A stretch of DNA of 43,231 nucleotides, from positions 35,031 to 78,261 of the forward strand of contig JAFECP010000034.1 of NCBI GenBank assembly GCA_018242105.1, given 5' to 3'. Shown piece after piece: positions 17,709 through 25,658 of this stretch. The DNA is from Pseudomonadota bacterium (GTDB taxonomy: Bacteria; Pseudomonadota; Alphaproteobacteria; Micropepsales; Micropepsaceae). The notes under the pieces were generated by a model. The model worked only from the letters and a program-made list of their open reading frames with translations, was not told where the DNA came from and did not search any database. Every line of letters starts with the position of its first letter. The stretch's first letter is position 1. A program made the position numbers and the translations under genes.

Positions 17709-18776
17709 ATGAGCAAACGTAGTTTTCAAGGCAAAACAATTCTTGTTGTCGGCGGCGCCGGCTTTGTGGGATCGAATCTCGCACACCGTCTCGTCGCGGA
17801 GAAGCCTGCGAAGTTGATCATTGTCGACAATCTGCTCTCTGCCGATATCAGCAATGTTCCTGCCGATCCCTGTGTGGATTTCCGGTTCGGGTCCATCACA
17901 AGTGATCAGATCCTTCAGAAGCTGCCCGATACGATCAATTTCGTATTTCACCTCTCCACCTATCATGGCAATCAGAGCTCGATGCACGATCCGCTTGCGG
18001 ATCACGAGAACAACACGTTCACGACCCTGAAGCTGCTGGAGCGGTTGAAGGACGTGAAAGGCCTTGAGGCCGTGGTTTATTCGTCGGCAGGCTGCACTGT
18101 CGCTCAGAAGACCTTCGATGAGGCAAAGCCCACGACGGAGGACGATCCGGTTTCGTTGTATCTCGACAGCCCGTACCAGATGTCGAAGATTTTCGGTGAG
18201 TTTTACGGCAACTATTATTGGATGCGCCACGGCATCCCGTTCATCAAGGCGCGTTTTCAGAACGTCTATGGTCCACGTGAAATTCTTGGCGCGGGCCAGT
18301 GGCGCGGCACGCCGGCGACGGTTTGGCGCAACGTCACGCCAACCTTCATATGGAAAGCACTTCACAACGAGCCATTGCCCCTGGATAAGGGCGGCGTCGC
18401 GACGCGTGATTTCATCTATGTCGATGACATTGTTGCCGGCCTGATGGCATGTGCGACGAACGGCGAAGCAGGCGGCGTCTACAATATCGCGTCGGGCGTT
18501 GAGACTTCGATCAAGGATCTGGCGGACACGATCAACCGCCTTACCGGCAACAAGGCAGCGGTGGCCGTTATGGAAGCGCGCCCATGGGATCGTTCGGGCA
18601 AACGCTTCGGCGAGACCTCGAAGGCGGAACGCGAGCTTGGTTTCGTGCCCAAAGTCTCTCTGGAAGATGGCCTGACCCGTACCGTCAAGTGGACCAAAGA
18701 AAACATGGCTACGATCGAGCGCTGCGTCGCTCAGCATGCGCGTTATCTCGCTCCACAAAAAGCAGCGGCCGAATAA
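17709..18776 (+). CDS. NAD-dependent sugar-nucleotide epimerase/dehydratase (extended SDR)
   Basis: 355 residues. The dinucleotide-binding loop GGAGFVG is at 15-21, the catalytic Ser/Thr region YSSAGCT at 124-130 and the YxxxK pair YQMSK at 156-160. The late motif RDFIYVDDIVAGL is normal for extended SDR enzymes. The loop around FHLSTYHGNQSSMHDP replaces the usual HLAA segment and suggests a 4-epimerase acting on an unusual UDP- or dTDP-sugar. The stop is followed by one base and then the start of the 2-epimerase gene, so the two are translationally linked. A two-step conversion (C4 here, C2 in the next enzyme) is plausible but unproven. Confidence 0.85.
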   Translation: MSKRSFQGKTILVVGGAGFVGSNLAHRLVAEKPAKLIIVDNLLSADISNVPADPCVDFRFGSITSDQILQKLPDTINFVFHLSTYHGNQSSMHDPLADHENNTFTTLKLLERLKDVKGLEAVVYSSAGCTVAQKTFDEAKPTTEDDPVSLYLDSPYQMSKIFGEFYGNYYWMRHGIPFIKARFQNVYGPREILGAGQWRGTPATVWRNVTPTFIWKALHNEPLPLDKGGVATRDFIYVDDIVAGLMACATNGEAGGVYNIASGVETSIKDLADTINRLTGNKAAVAVMEARPWDRSGKRFGETSKAERELGFVPKVSLEDGLTRTVKWTKENMATIERCVAQHARYLAPQKAAAE

Positions 18777-18777
18777 G

Positions 18778-19827
18778 ATGCATGTGGTTTCCGTCGTCGG
18801 AGCGCGGCCGCAGTTTGTAAAAGCTGCGGTCGTGAGCAAGGCGCTCCGGGAGCGCGGAATTCGCGAGTCGCTCGTCCACACGGGGCAGCATCACGACGCA
18901 AAAATGTCGGAGGTGTTTTTCGATGAGCTCGAAATTCCGCCGCCGTCGCACAATCTCGGAGTCCATGGCGGCGGCCATGGCGAGATGACGGGCCGCATGC
19001 TGGCGGGCATCGAACGCATCCTGCTCGATGAGAAGCCGGACTGGATGCTTGTTTATGGCGATACCAATTCCACGCTTGCGGGTGCCTTAGCGGCCGCCAA
19101 GCTGCATCTTCCGATCGCGCATGTGGAAGCGGGGCTGCGCTCCTTCAATCGCCGCATGCCGGAGGAGATCAACCGGGTTCTAACGGACCATGTGAGTGCG
19201 CTTCTCTTTTGTCCCACAAATGTCGCCGTGGAGAACCTCAGCAATGAGGGCATTCGGAAGGGCGTCCATATGGTCGGTGACGTGATGATGGATGCCACAT
19301 TGGCCGGTGTGGAGATTGCGCGTTCGCGATCGCAGATATTGAACACGCTTGGTCTCACCGAAGGACAGTATGCGGTTGCAACGATTCACCGCGCCGAAAA
19401 CACGGACGATCCGGGCCAGCTTCGCACTGTGATGGATTTTCTCGAGCAGCGTGCAAAAGACCGGCCGGTGATTCTGCCCCTGCATCCGCGCACGCGGGGC
19501 GCGCTGCGGAACAATGGCATAAGGCTCGCCGGCGTTCGCATTGTTGACCCTGTCGGCTATCTCGACATGCAGCGATTGTTGGCAGGCTGTGTTGAGGTGT
19601 TCACCGATTCCGGCGGGCTTCAGAAAGAAGCCTATTTCCATCACAAGCCTTGCACGACATTGCGTGAGGAGACCGAATGGGTCGAAACGGTGGATGCTGG
19701 TTGGAATCGCTTGTGGAAGGGCGCGGCATACAAGCCACGCCGGGAAATTGAAGAATATGGCGGCGGGCAAGCCGCTGGTTGCATTGCAAATCTGCTGAAA
19801 TCGGAAGGGGCGCGCATCTCGGCCTGA
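18778..19827 (+). CDS. wbpI: UDP-N-acetylglucosamine 2-epimerase family enzyme, WbpI-like
   Basis: 349 residues from the ATG at 18778, one base after the preceding stop; a longer frame from 18736 would read through the end of that gene. The signature segments VVGARPQFVKAA, VHTGQHHDAKMSEVFF, VYGDTNSTLAGALAAAKL and HVEAGLRSFNRRMPEEINR identify the non-hydrolysing 2-epimerase family. The last two match the WbpI/WlbD branch better than WecB in my recollection. Such an enzyme turns UDP-GlcNAc3NAcA into UDP-ManNAc3NAcA, which fits the wbpA/B/D genes at 24289-27236; WecB-type activity is the alternative. A second, clearly different 2-epimerase is encoded at 30550. Cytosolic, homodimeric GT-B-like fold expected. 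Confidence 0.85.
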   Translation: MHVVSVVGARPQFVKAAVVSKALRERGIRESLVHTGQHHDAKMSEVFFDELEIPPPSHNLGVHGGGHGEMTGRMLAGIERILLDEKPDWMLVYGDTNSTLAGALAAAKLHLPIAHVEAGLRSFNRRMPEEINRVLTDHVSALLFCPTNVAVENLSNEGIRKGVHMVGDVMMDATLAGVEIARSRSQILNTLGLTEGQYAVATIHRAENTDDPGQLRTVMDFLEQRAKDRPVILPLHPRTRGALRNNGIRLAGVRIVDPVGYLDMQRLLAGCVEVFTDSGGLQKEAYFHHKPCTTLREETEWVETVDAGWNRLWKGAAYKPRREIEEYGGGQAAGCIANLLKSEGARISA

Positions 19828-19843
19828 AGCTGCGCCAGCTGGC

Positions 19844-21103
19844 ATGAAGCCCAAAATTCTTCTCGTCTATGCTGCGCTCAATCACCCGCTCAGGGCAAAT
19901 ACCAAACATCTGATTGAGTGTTTCCGCCAACATGGCGATGCAAACTGGTTTTATCTCAACCTCGCACACAAACGCGCCCCGAGATACGTCAGTGAAGTCG
20001 ACTTCGATCTTGTCATCTTCCAGACCACTTTCACACAGCGGTTGAGCCGCAGCGAAGGATATTTCGCACAGATGACGCGCCGTGCGCAGGCGTTGGCCAA
20101 TTTGGACGCCCCAAAGGTCGCGCTTGTTCAAGACGAATTCTGGAATGCGGAAAAGGTTGAGCGGTTCATCAATACGTTCGGCATCGGCACCGTCTTCAGC
20201 GTTGCTCCGCCATCGGAATGGCCGAAGATCTATCCGGGCCTGGATCCGCAGAAGGTGCGTTTTCACCGGGTTCTGACCGGCTATCTTGATGAACCTACGC
20301 TGGAAAAACTTGCAAAGGCAGGCGAGGGCAACCCGCGCGCTGTCGATATTGTCTATCGGGCTGCAGGCAGACCTACGCCTGCCTGGGGCCGCTTTGGATA
20401 CATTAAGCAGATTCTCGTGGATGCCGTAAAAGATCTCGCTCCCGAATTCGGACTCAAGCTGGATGTGTCGACGGATGCGCGTGATGCTCTGTATGGAGAC
20501 GCGTGGATCGAATTTCTCGCAGGGGCGCGCTACACGTTAGGCGCACCCAGTGGCGCATCATTGCTGGATCGTGACGGACAGATAACGGCGAGGGTGGACG
20601 CTTACCGTTCATCGCATTCCGATGCGACCTTTGAAGAGATCGAGCGCCATTGCTTTTCCGGAATGGACGGAAACTTGCACCTTTCCGCAATAGGCCCTCG
20701 GCATATCGAGGCCTGCGCCACCAGAACATGCCAAATTTTGGTGGAGGGCGACTACAACGGCCTCTTGTTGCCGGATGTCCACTATCTCGCCGTCAAGTCC
20801 GATCTTTCGAACTTGCGGCAGGTGCTGTCGCAACTGGACAACGAACAGCGGCGTGAGACGATCGTGGAACGAGCTTACAATGACGTTGTGCGTCCGCTGC
20901 AGATAACCTACCGGAATTTCGTGTCGGAAGTGATGTGCGTGGGTTTGGACGGTGCAAAACAGGCAAACCCGCTGACGTCACTCGAAGAGCGCATATTAAG
21001 GCGCATGACCCTGGCGGAGAGGCGTGAATGGGCTATCGCCCGGGTCGCGTCCAGTCCAATTCGGAAGATTCGCGATGTGCTTGCTCGGTCGCCCGGGGCC
21101 TGA
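19844..21103 (+). CDS. Glycosyltransferase-like protein of a three-copy family (copy C)
   Basis: 419 residues, the most divergent of the three copies. It keeps VQDEFWN (QDE at 96-98), LTGYLDE, VDIVYRAA (167-174; Val replaces the Gly of the other two), YGDAWIEFLAGARYTLGAPS (217-236; ESGAS is replaced by PSGAS), IGPRHIEACA where the others have ISPRxFEAAA, and GDYNGLLLPDVHYLAV. Changes at several otherwise shared positions could mean altered donor specificity or reduced activity. It follows the 2-epimerase by 16 bases on the same strand. The function is a guess at sugar transfer, based only on fold-like motifs and position between sugar-nucleotide genes. Confidence 0.72.
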   Translation: MKPKILLVYAALNHPLRANTKHLIECFRQHGDANWFYLNLAHKRAPRYVSEVDFDLVIFQTTFTQRLSRSEGYFAQMTRRAQALANLDAPKVALVQDEFWNAEKVERFINTFGIGTVFSVAPPSEWPKIYPGLDPQKVRFHRVLTGYLDEPTLEKLAKAGEGNPRAVDIVYRAAGRPTPAWGRFGYIKQILVDAVKDLAPEFGLKLDVSTDARDALYGDAWIEFLAGARYTLGAPSGASLLDRDGQITARVDAYRSSHSDATFEEIERHCFSGMDGNLHLSAIGPRHIEACATRTCQILVEGDYNGLLLPDVHYLAVKSDLSNLRQVLSQLDNEQRRETIVERAYNDVVRPLQITYRNFVSEVMCVGLDGAKQANPLTSLEERILRRMTLAERREWAIARVASSPIRKIRDVLARSPGA

Positions 21104-21323
21104 AATACGGGCCCGCGCCCCACACTGGATCACCCTCATGTGCTTCTAGGTGCTTGAATAATAAATCATATTGACGGAGTGGGGGGCTCATGGCACGAGA
21201 CGGAGGGATGCTGGCTCGAGGGCTTGGGGTTGCCGTCGGCGGCCAATTCAAGGTCTTTGGGCGTGCAAATAACCATCCCGGACAGCGCTCAAAAACGTCA
21301 CGCGAGTTTACGGAGAAGGTGCA

Positions 21324-22256
21324 ATGAAAGTCTTTGTGACCGGCGGCAGCGGTCTGGTCGGATCCACTACCATCGATATTCTGCTCGCGCGTGGCGACTC
21401 CGTGCTCGCGATCGACAATTACGCGACCGGGCGTCGAGACAATCTGTCCAAGCATGACAAGCTGACGGTGTGCGAAGGATCAATCGCCGATAAGGCCCTG
21501 GTCGATCAGCTCATTGGCGACTTCAAACCCGACGTCGTGATCCATACCGCCGCTTCCTACAAAGACCCGAACGATTGGTACAACGATACGCTGACCAACT
21601 GCGTCGGCGGTGCAAATATCGTAAGGGCGGCCAAAGACAGCGGCTGCAAAAGGCTCATCTATTTTCAGACGGCCTTGTGTTACGGGGTCAAGCCGCTGGA
21701 ACAGCCCATCACGCTGAACCATCCTATAAACCCTGCAAACAGCAGCTACGCGATCTCCAAGACCGCCGCGGAGAATTATGTACAATATAGCGGCCTTGAT
21801 TGGGTGACGTTCCGCTTGGCGAATGTCGTCGGGCCGCGCGGCGTCAGCGGTCCGCTCGCGATTTTTTACCAGCGGCTATCGCAGGGTAAAAAGTGCTTCG
21901 TGACGCCCGCGCGGCGCGATTTTGTCTTTTCGCAGGATCTGGCGCGTAACGTCGTGCGCGCCGCCGATGGCGTGGGCCACGGCACATATCATTTCTCCTC
22001 TGGCAAAGACGTTGCCATCCGCGAGGTTTACGACGCGATGGTCAGTGCGATGAAGCTGAACGACAAACCCGAGCCTGAGTTGCGCCCGCTCGGGGCAGAC
22101 GATGCGCCGTCAATCCTTTTGGACCCGTCGCGTACCTTCAAGGACTTCGGAAATATCGAATTTACCCCTTTGAACGAGATCGTTTCTCGCAGTGTGGATT
22201 ACTACGCAGAACATGGCGTTGAAGGCGGATATACGCATCTCAAGTTGGACAAGTAG
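21324..22256 (+). CDS. NAD-dependent sugar-nucleotide epimerase/dehydratase, first of a tandem pair
   Basis: 310 residues. Cofactor loop GGSGLVG at 7-13, acidic residue Asp31 (IDNYATG) selecting NAD over NADP, substrate loop TAASYKDPNDWYND (75-88), catalytic Thr116 in FQTALCYG, and YAISK at 142-146. It resembles the WbmG/WbmH-type SDRs of the Bordetella O-antigen locus and other 4-epimerases. It is a paralogue of the next gene: the SYKDP(N/D)DW loop, the QTALCYG strand and the YxISKTA helix are shared. A GGAGAAGG precedes the ATG at a good distance. The 220 bases upstream (21104-21323) hold no supported gene, so a promoter is likely there. Confidence 0.87.
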   Translation: MKVFVTGGSGLVGSTTIDILLARGDSVLAIDNYATGRRDNLSKHDKLTVCEGSIADKALVDQLIGDFKPDVVIHTAASYKDPNDWYNDTLTNCVGGANIVRAAKDSGCKRLIYFQTALCYGVKPLEQPITLNHPINPANSSYAISKTAAENYVQYSGLDWVTFRLANVVGPRGVSGPLAIFYQRLSQGKKCFVTPARRDFVFSQDLARNVVRAADGVGHGTYHFSSGKDVAIREVYDAMVSAMKLNDKPEPELRPLGADDAPSILLDPSRTFKDFGNIEFTPLNEIVSRSVDYYAEHGVEGGYTHLKLDK

Positions 22257-22270
22257 GGATAAAGCTTTCC

Positions 22271-23200
22271 ATGCGCGTGCTCATAACGGGAATTGCGGGC
22301 TCTCTCGGGTCGAATATCGCAGAGCGGCTTCTCGCGCGCGGCGATGAAGTTCTCGGAATCGACAATTTTTCCACCGGCAGCGCGGATGCCGTGCCGGAGC
22401 GCGCCGGTCTGAAATTCATTCAGGGCACGATCGCAGACCGCGATTCGGTAAAAACGCAGTTCGATACCTTCAGGCCGGACTTGGTGGTGCATTCGGCGGC
22501 ATCCTACAAGGATCCGGATGATTGGCAGGAAGATATCGCGACCAATGTTCAGGGAACTGCGAACCTGGTTCATGCGGCGCTTGCGACGAGCGTGAAGCGG
22601 TTCGTGAATTTCCAGACCGCGCTTTGCTACGGCAAGCCGTTGGAAAAGCCAGTGAGTCTTTCGCATCCACTGATGCCTTTCACGAGCTACGGTATTTCTA
22701 AGACTGCGGGTGAGCTCTATCTGATGGCCAGCGGCCTGAATTACGTGTCCCTGCGAATGGCGAGCGTCTATGGTCCTCGCCACTATGTTGGCCCCATACC
22801 GACGTTCTACAAGCGATTGAAGGCGGGCCAGAAATGCTTCGTAACGGACACGCGCCGCGATTATGTAGCGATGCCGGATTTTTTGGATCTGTTTGACCGT
22901 GTCGCCGATGATCGCGCCCCGACCGGCGTCTATCACCTGTCGACCGGCGCCGATGTTTCGATCAAGGAAATATTCGACGCGGTTGCGGCCAATCTGAACA
23001 TCAAGCTCGACGCTCCCGTCGAGGTGCGCCCGTCGGACCCGGACGACGTCGCGTCGATACTTCTTGATCCTTCTAAGACCAAGTCAGACTTTGGATGGCA
23101 ACCCAAAACGTCGTTTGATGACGGCCTGCGCGATTTGATACGCTGGTATGATGATCATGGCGTTGAGCAGACATTCTCTCATTTGCGTGGCCAGCGCTGA
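22271..23200 (+). CDS. NAD-dependent sugar-nucleotide epimerase/dehydratase, second of a tandem pair
   Basis: 309 residues, paralogous to the gene 14 bases upstream. Cofactor loop GIAGSLG at 7-13, IDNFSTG with Asp31, SAASYKDPDDWQED (75-88), catalytic Thr116 in FQTALCYG, and YGISK at 140-144. The pair differs in the substrate-facing loop after the ALCYG strand, which suggests related but distinct substrates, or sequential steps. The stop and the start of the Wzz-like gene share a base (TGATG at 23198-23202), so this gene is translationally coupled to the chain-length regulator. Product is not predictable beyond a UDP- or dTDP-hexose epimerase. Confidence 0.87.
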   Translation: MRVLITGIAGSLGSNIAERLLARGDEVLGIDNFSTGSADAVPERAGLKFIQGTIADRDSVKTQFDTFRPDLVVHSAASYKDPDDWQEDIATNVQGTANLVHAALATSVKRFVNFQTALCYGKPLEKPVSLSHPLMPFTSYGISKTAGELYLMASGLNYVSLRMASVYGPRHYVGPIPTFYKRLKAGQKCFVTDTRRDYVAMPDFLDLFDRVADDRAPTGVYHLSTGADVSIKEIFDAVAANLNIKLDAPVEVRPSDPDDVASILLDPSKTKSDFGWQPKTSFDDGLRDLIRWYDDHGVEQTFSHLRGQR

Positions 23201-24285
23201 TGTCTGATGGCGGTCACATCCACCATCCGTCGGCCCAGGACGAATTTGTCCGGGCGGCGCAAGGTGTGGGCGGAACAAGCTTTCATCTGGACCGGATTTT
23301 TTCGATCCGCGATTACTTCACAAATATTTTTCGCCATTGGCTTTTGTTCGTGGTCGCTGCTCTGGTGGGCACGGTCTGGGCCTTCTATTACGAAGCTCAC
23401 GCTCCGAAATTGTATACCGTTTCAATTCAGGTTGGTCCTGTCGGCGACGCACCTGTTCAAAATTCCGGCGGGGTAAGCGGATTGGTGTCCATGTTCCTGT
23501 CGGGCGGCAGCATGTCGATGGGCCCTCCGGAATGGAGCCGTTATGTGTACGCGCTGTCGTCGGTTCGCCTGGCGGAAAAACTGGAGCGGGAACACCACCT
23601 AATTAAAAAGCTCTTTGCCCCGCGCTGGGATGAAAAAACGAAGTCTTGGAAGCCGACGCCTGGATTTGGTGCAGGCGTTGGCCGGTTTTTCCGCAACATG
23701 TTCGGTTTTCCGGTGAACGTGCCGCCGGACATAAAAGATCTGCAGTCATATCTCTCCGGGAATGTCTTTCTTACAACGGACAAAACGACCGGTTTGACGA
23801 CATTGAGCATGAACTCAGGGGATCCCAAGCAGGCGATGGACTTTCTGTTGATGGTCCACCACGCGGCGGTTCAGCTCGTCAAAAATGAGATATCCTCGCG
23901 CAACCAAGCCAAAATCGCCTATCTCACCAGGGCTCTGGGCACGACCGTCAACGCAGACCAACGCGGTATTCTGATCGGCATGTTGGCGCAGACCGAGCAG
24001 ACGCAAATGCTGCTCAATAACAATCTTCCCTTCGCCGCTCAGATTATCGATACGCCAACCATTCCAACGCAGCCTTCCACGCCGCCCATGCTGAACGTCG
24101 CTATGGAATATAGAATTGGCCTTCTGATATTCCTGATCCTGGTCGTGATCGCGATCGACCAGATCTCCGGCACCAACTTCGCAGATTACAGCGAGGCCAA
24201 GATCAGAAATTTCCCGCGGTTCATCGGCACGCTTATATCGCGCTTCCGCGAATACGGGTGGCGGGGTGTGTTTTCCCGGACCTAA
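23200..24285 (+). CDS. wzz: Wzz-type polysaccharide co-polymerase (chain-length regulator)
   Basis: 361 residues. A cytoplasmic N-terminus with IFSIRDYFTNIFRHW leads into membrane helix 1 (about 47-64). A periplasmic domain of some 240 residues follows, then helix 2 at about 303-322 (YRIGLLIFLILVVIAI). The two-helix layout with a large periplasmic part is that of PCP/Wzz proteins. There is no cytoplasmic tyrosine-kinase domain and I see no partner kinase. The region before helix 2 has PTQPSTPPML, the proline-rich segment usual in this family. It should act with Wzy in setting chain length, or with the OPX protein as the inner-membrane part of export. The cytoplasmic tail after helix 2 is about 40 residues, longer than usual. 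The stop lies three bases from the convergent wbpA stop. Confidence 0.83.
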   Translation: MSDGGHIHHPSAQDEFVRAAQGVGGTSFHLDRIFSIRDYFTNIFRHWLLFVVAALVGTVWAFYYEAHAPKLYTVSIQVGPVGDAPVQNSGGVSGLVSMFLSGGSMSMGPPEWSRYVYALSSVRLAEKLEREHHLIKKLFAPRWDEKTKSWKPTPGFGAGVGRFFRNMFGFPVNVPPDIKDLQSYLSGNVFLTTDKTTGLTTLSMNSGDPKQAMDFLLMVHHAAVQLVKNEISSRNQAKIAYLTRALGTTVNADQRGILIGMLAQTEQTQMLLNNNLPFAAQIIDTPTIPTQPSTPPMLNVAMEYRIGLLIFLILVVIAIDQISGTNFADYSEAKIRNFPRFIGTLISRFREYGWRGVFSRT

Positions 24286-24303
24286 CGGTCAGGCCGGGAA
24301 AAC
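24270..24303. repeat. Inverted repeat spanning both convergent stop codons
   Basis: gttttcccgg (24270-24279) and ccgggaaaac (24294-24303) are a perfect 10-bp inverted repeat. The stem can be extended inward by cct/agg after a one-base bulge. The loop contains the stop codons of wzz (plus) and wbpA (minus). The A and T runs are inside the stem in the wrong order for a standard bidirectional terminator (T-run first, A-run last on each strand), so a transcription stop is only one possibility. Confidence 0.6.
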
Positions 24304-25623
24304 TTTGTCGGAAGCCAAATTCTTGCGCGCCATGGCGTTGCGGGTATCCACGATAACCGGGATTTCCGAAGCCAGGGCGCCGTAGTCGATGTCGTCGTGA
24401 TCGGTCAGGATGATGGCGGCATCGAAACTCTTCAGCTTCGACTTGTCCCAGATGATGGACTTCTCGCCCGCGATGGCAGCTGGCATATGATGGTGCGGGA
24501 GTTCATCCACGAACGGATCGTAGAAGGTCACGTCCGCGCCTTTTTCCTTCAGCAGTTCGAACACGCGAAGGGCAGGGCTCTCACGCACGTCCTCAATGTT
24601 CTTCTTAAACGCCAGGCCAAGGAGAAGCACTTTGGCGCCGTGCAGGCCTTTGCGGAGCTCTCGGCTCAGCGCCTCGGTCAGTACTTCGATTGCGTAACGC
24701 GGCATATAGAGATTGATCTCGCCGGCCAGCTCAATAAAGCGTGTCGGTAGTTCGACCTCCCGCGCCTTCCAGGTCAGATAGAACGGATCGACCGGGATGC
24801 AATGGCCGCCAACGCCCGGACCGGGATAGAACGGCATGAAGCCGAACGGCTTGGAGGACGCCGCATCGATGACCTCATGGGTATCGATGCCGAAGCGCGT
24901 GAAGATCATTTTCAGTTCGTTCACCAGTGCGATGTTGACGGAGCGGAAGATGTTTTCCGTGAGCTTTACCGCTTCCGCCGTCTCGGTAGACGACACCAGA
25001 ACGACCTTGTCGACGATACGGCCGTAGAAGGCAGCCGCGATGCTCTGGGCTTCCTTGGAAGCTGCGCCGACCACCCGTGGAATCTTCTTCGTCGTATAAA
25101 CCGCATTGCCCGGATCCTCGCGTTCGGGCGAGTAGGCCAGGAAGAAGTCCTTATCGGCCTTGAGGCCGGTCTTTTCGAGAATTGGCTTCACGACCTGCTG
25201 GGTGGTGCCTGGCCAGGTCGTAGATTCGAGTACGATGAGTTGTCCCGGCTTCAGGGTCTTTGCGATTTCTTCCGCGCTGCTTTCGATATAGCTGAGATCG
25301 GGCTCACGGTTGCGCGTCAATGGCGTGGGCACGCAAATGATAATGAGACTGGCATCCGCCATTTTGCTGAAGTCTGTTTCCGGCAGAAAACGCCCGGTCG
25401 CATTCGCTTCGGCAACTTCGCTGTCTTTCACCGTTCGGATAGGAGACTTGCCTTTGCGCAAGCCGTCTACGCGCGGCGCGTTAACGTCGATTCCGTAAAC
25501 GGTGAAGCCGGCGCCGATTGCGGCGAGCGACAGCGGCAGGCCGACATAGCCCATGCCGATAATGGCGACTTTCGCCTTGCCGGCTTCGACGCTTTTGAGC
25601 AATTCATTGTGCGATGCAGTCAT
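24289..25623 (-). CDS. wbpA: UDP-N-acetylglucosamine 6-dehydrogenase, WbpA-like
   Basis: 444 residues. NAD-binding GMGYVG at 23-28 and VYGIDVN; then VPTPLTRNREPDLSYI and SPEREDPGN, both hallmarks of the WbpA branch; catalytic Cys275 in GPGVGGHCIPVDPFYL; and a C-terminal substrate domain with GLAFKKNIEDVRESP. It oxidises UDP-GlcNAc to UDP-GlcNAcA with two NAD+. Together with WbpB, WbpD and a 2-epimerase it belongs to the route to UDP-ManNAc3NAcA known from Pseudomonas aeruginosa. It is the last gene of the three-gene minus-strand operon (35 bases after wbpD). It is clearly distinct from the Ugd-type enzyme at 36396. The start at 25623 leaves about 18 residues before the Rossmann strand, slightly long; no better start was seen. 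Confidence 0.92.
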   Translation of the reverse strand: MTASHNELLKSVEAGKAKVAIIGMGYVGLPLSLAAIGAGFTVYGIDVNAPRVDGLRKGKSPIRTVKDSEVAEANATGRFLPETDFSKMADASLIIICVPTPLTRNREPDLSYIESSAEEIAKTLKPGQLIVLESTTWPGTTQQVVKPILEKTGLKADKDFFLAYSPEREDPGNAVYTTKKIPRVVGAASKEAQSIAAAFYGRIVDKVVLVSSTETAEAVKLTENIFRSVNIALVNELKMIFTRFGIDTHEVIDAASSKPFGFMPFYPGPGVGGHCIPVDPFYLTWKAREVELPTRFIELAGEINLYMPRYAIEVLTEALSRELRKGLHGAKVLLLGLAFKKNIEDVRESPALRVFELLKEKGADVTFYDPFVDELPHHHMPAAIAGEKSIIWDKSKLKSFDAAIILTDHDDIDYGALASEIPVIVDTRNAMARKNLASDKVFPA

Positions 25624-25658
25624 CGTGGATCCGCCATATAAATGTCTGAGGACGCCGT

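Noticed and set aside
17652..18881. Long open frame (409 codons) antisense to the SDR gene; similar long antisense frames at 24802-25641 and 27761-28897
   Set aside because: They mirror well-supported genes in G+C-rich codon use, contain no family motifs, and are the usual shadow frames.
21190..21327. 45-codon open frame upstream of the first tandem SDR, its stop overlapping the SDR start (ATGA)
   Set aside because: The overlap is suggestive of coupling, but the sequence (MARDGGMLARGLGVAVGG and onward) matches nothing I know and the SDR has its own good ribosome binding site.
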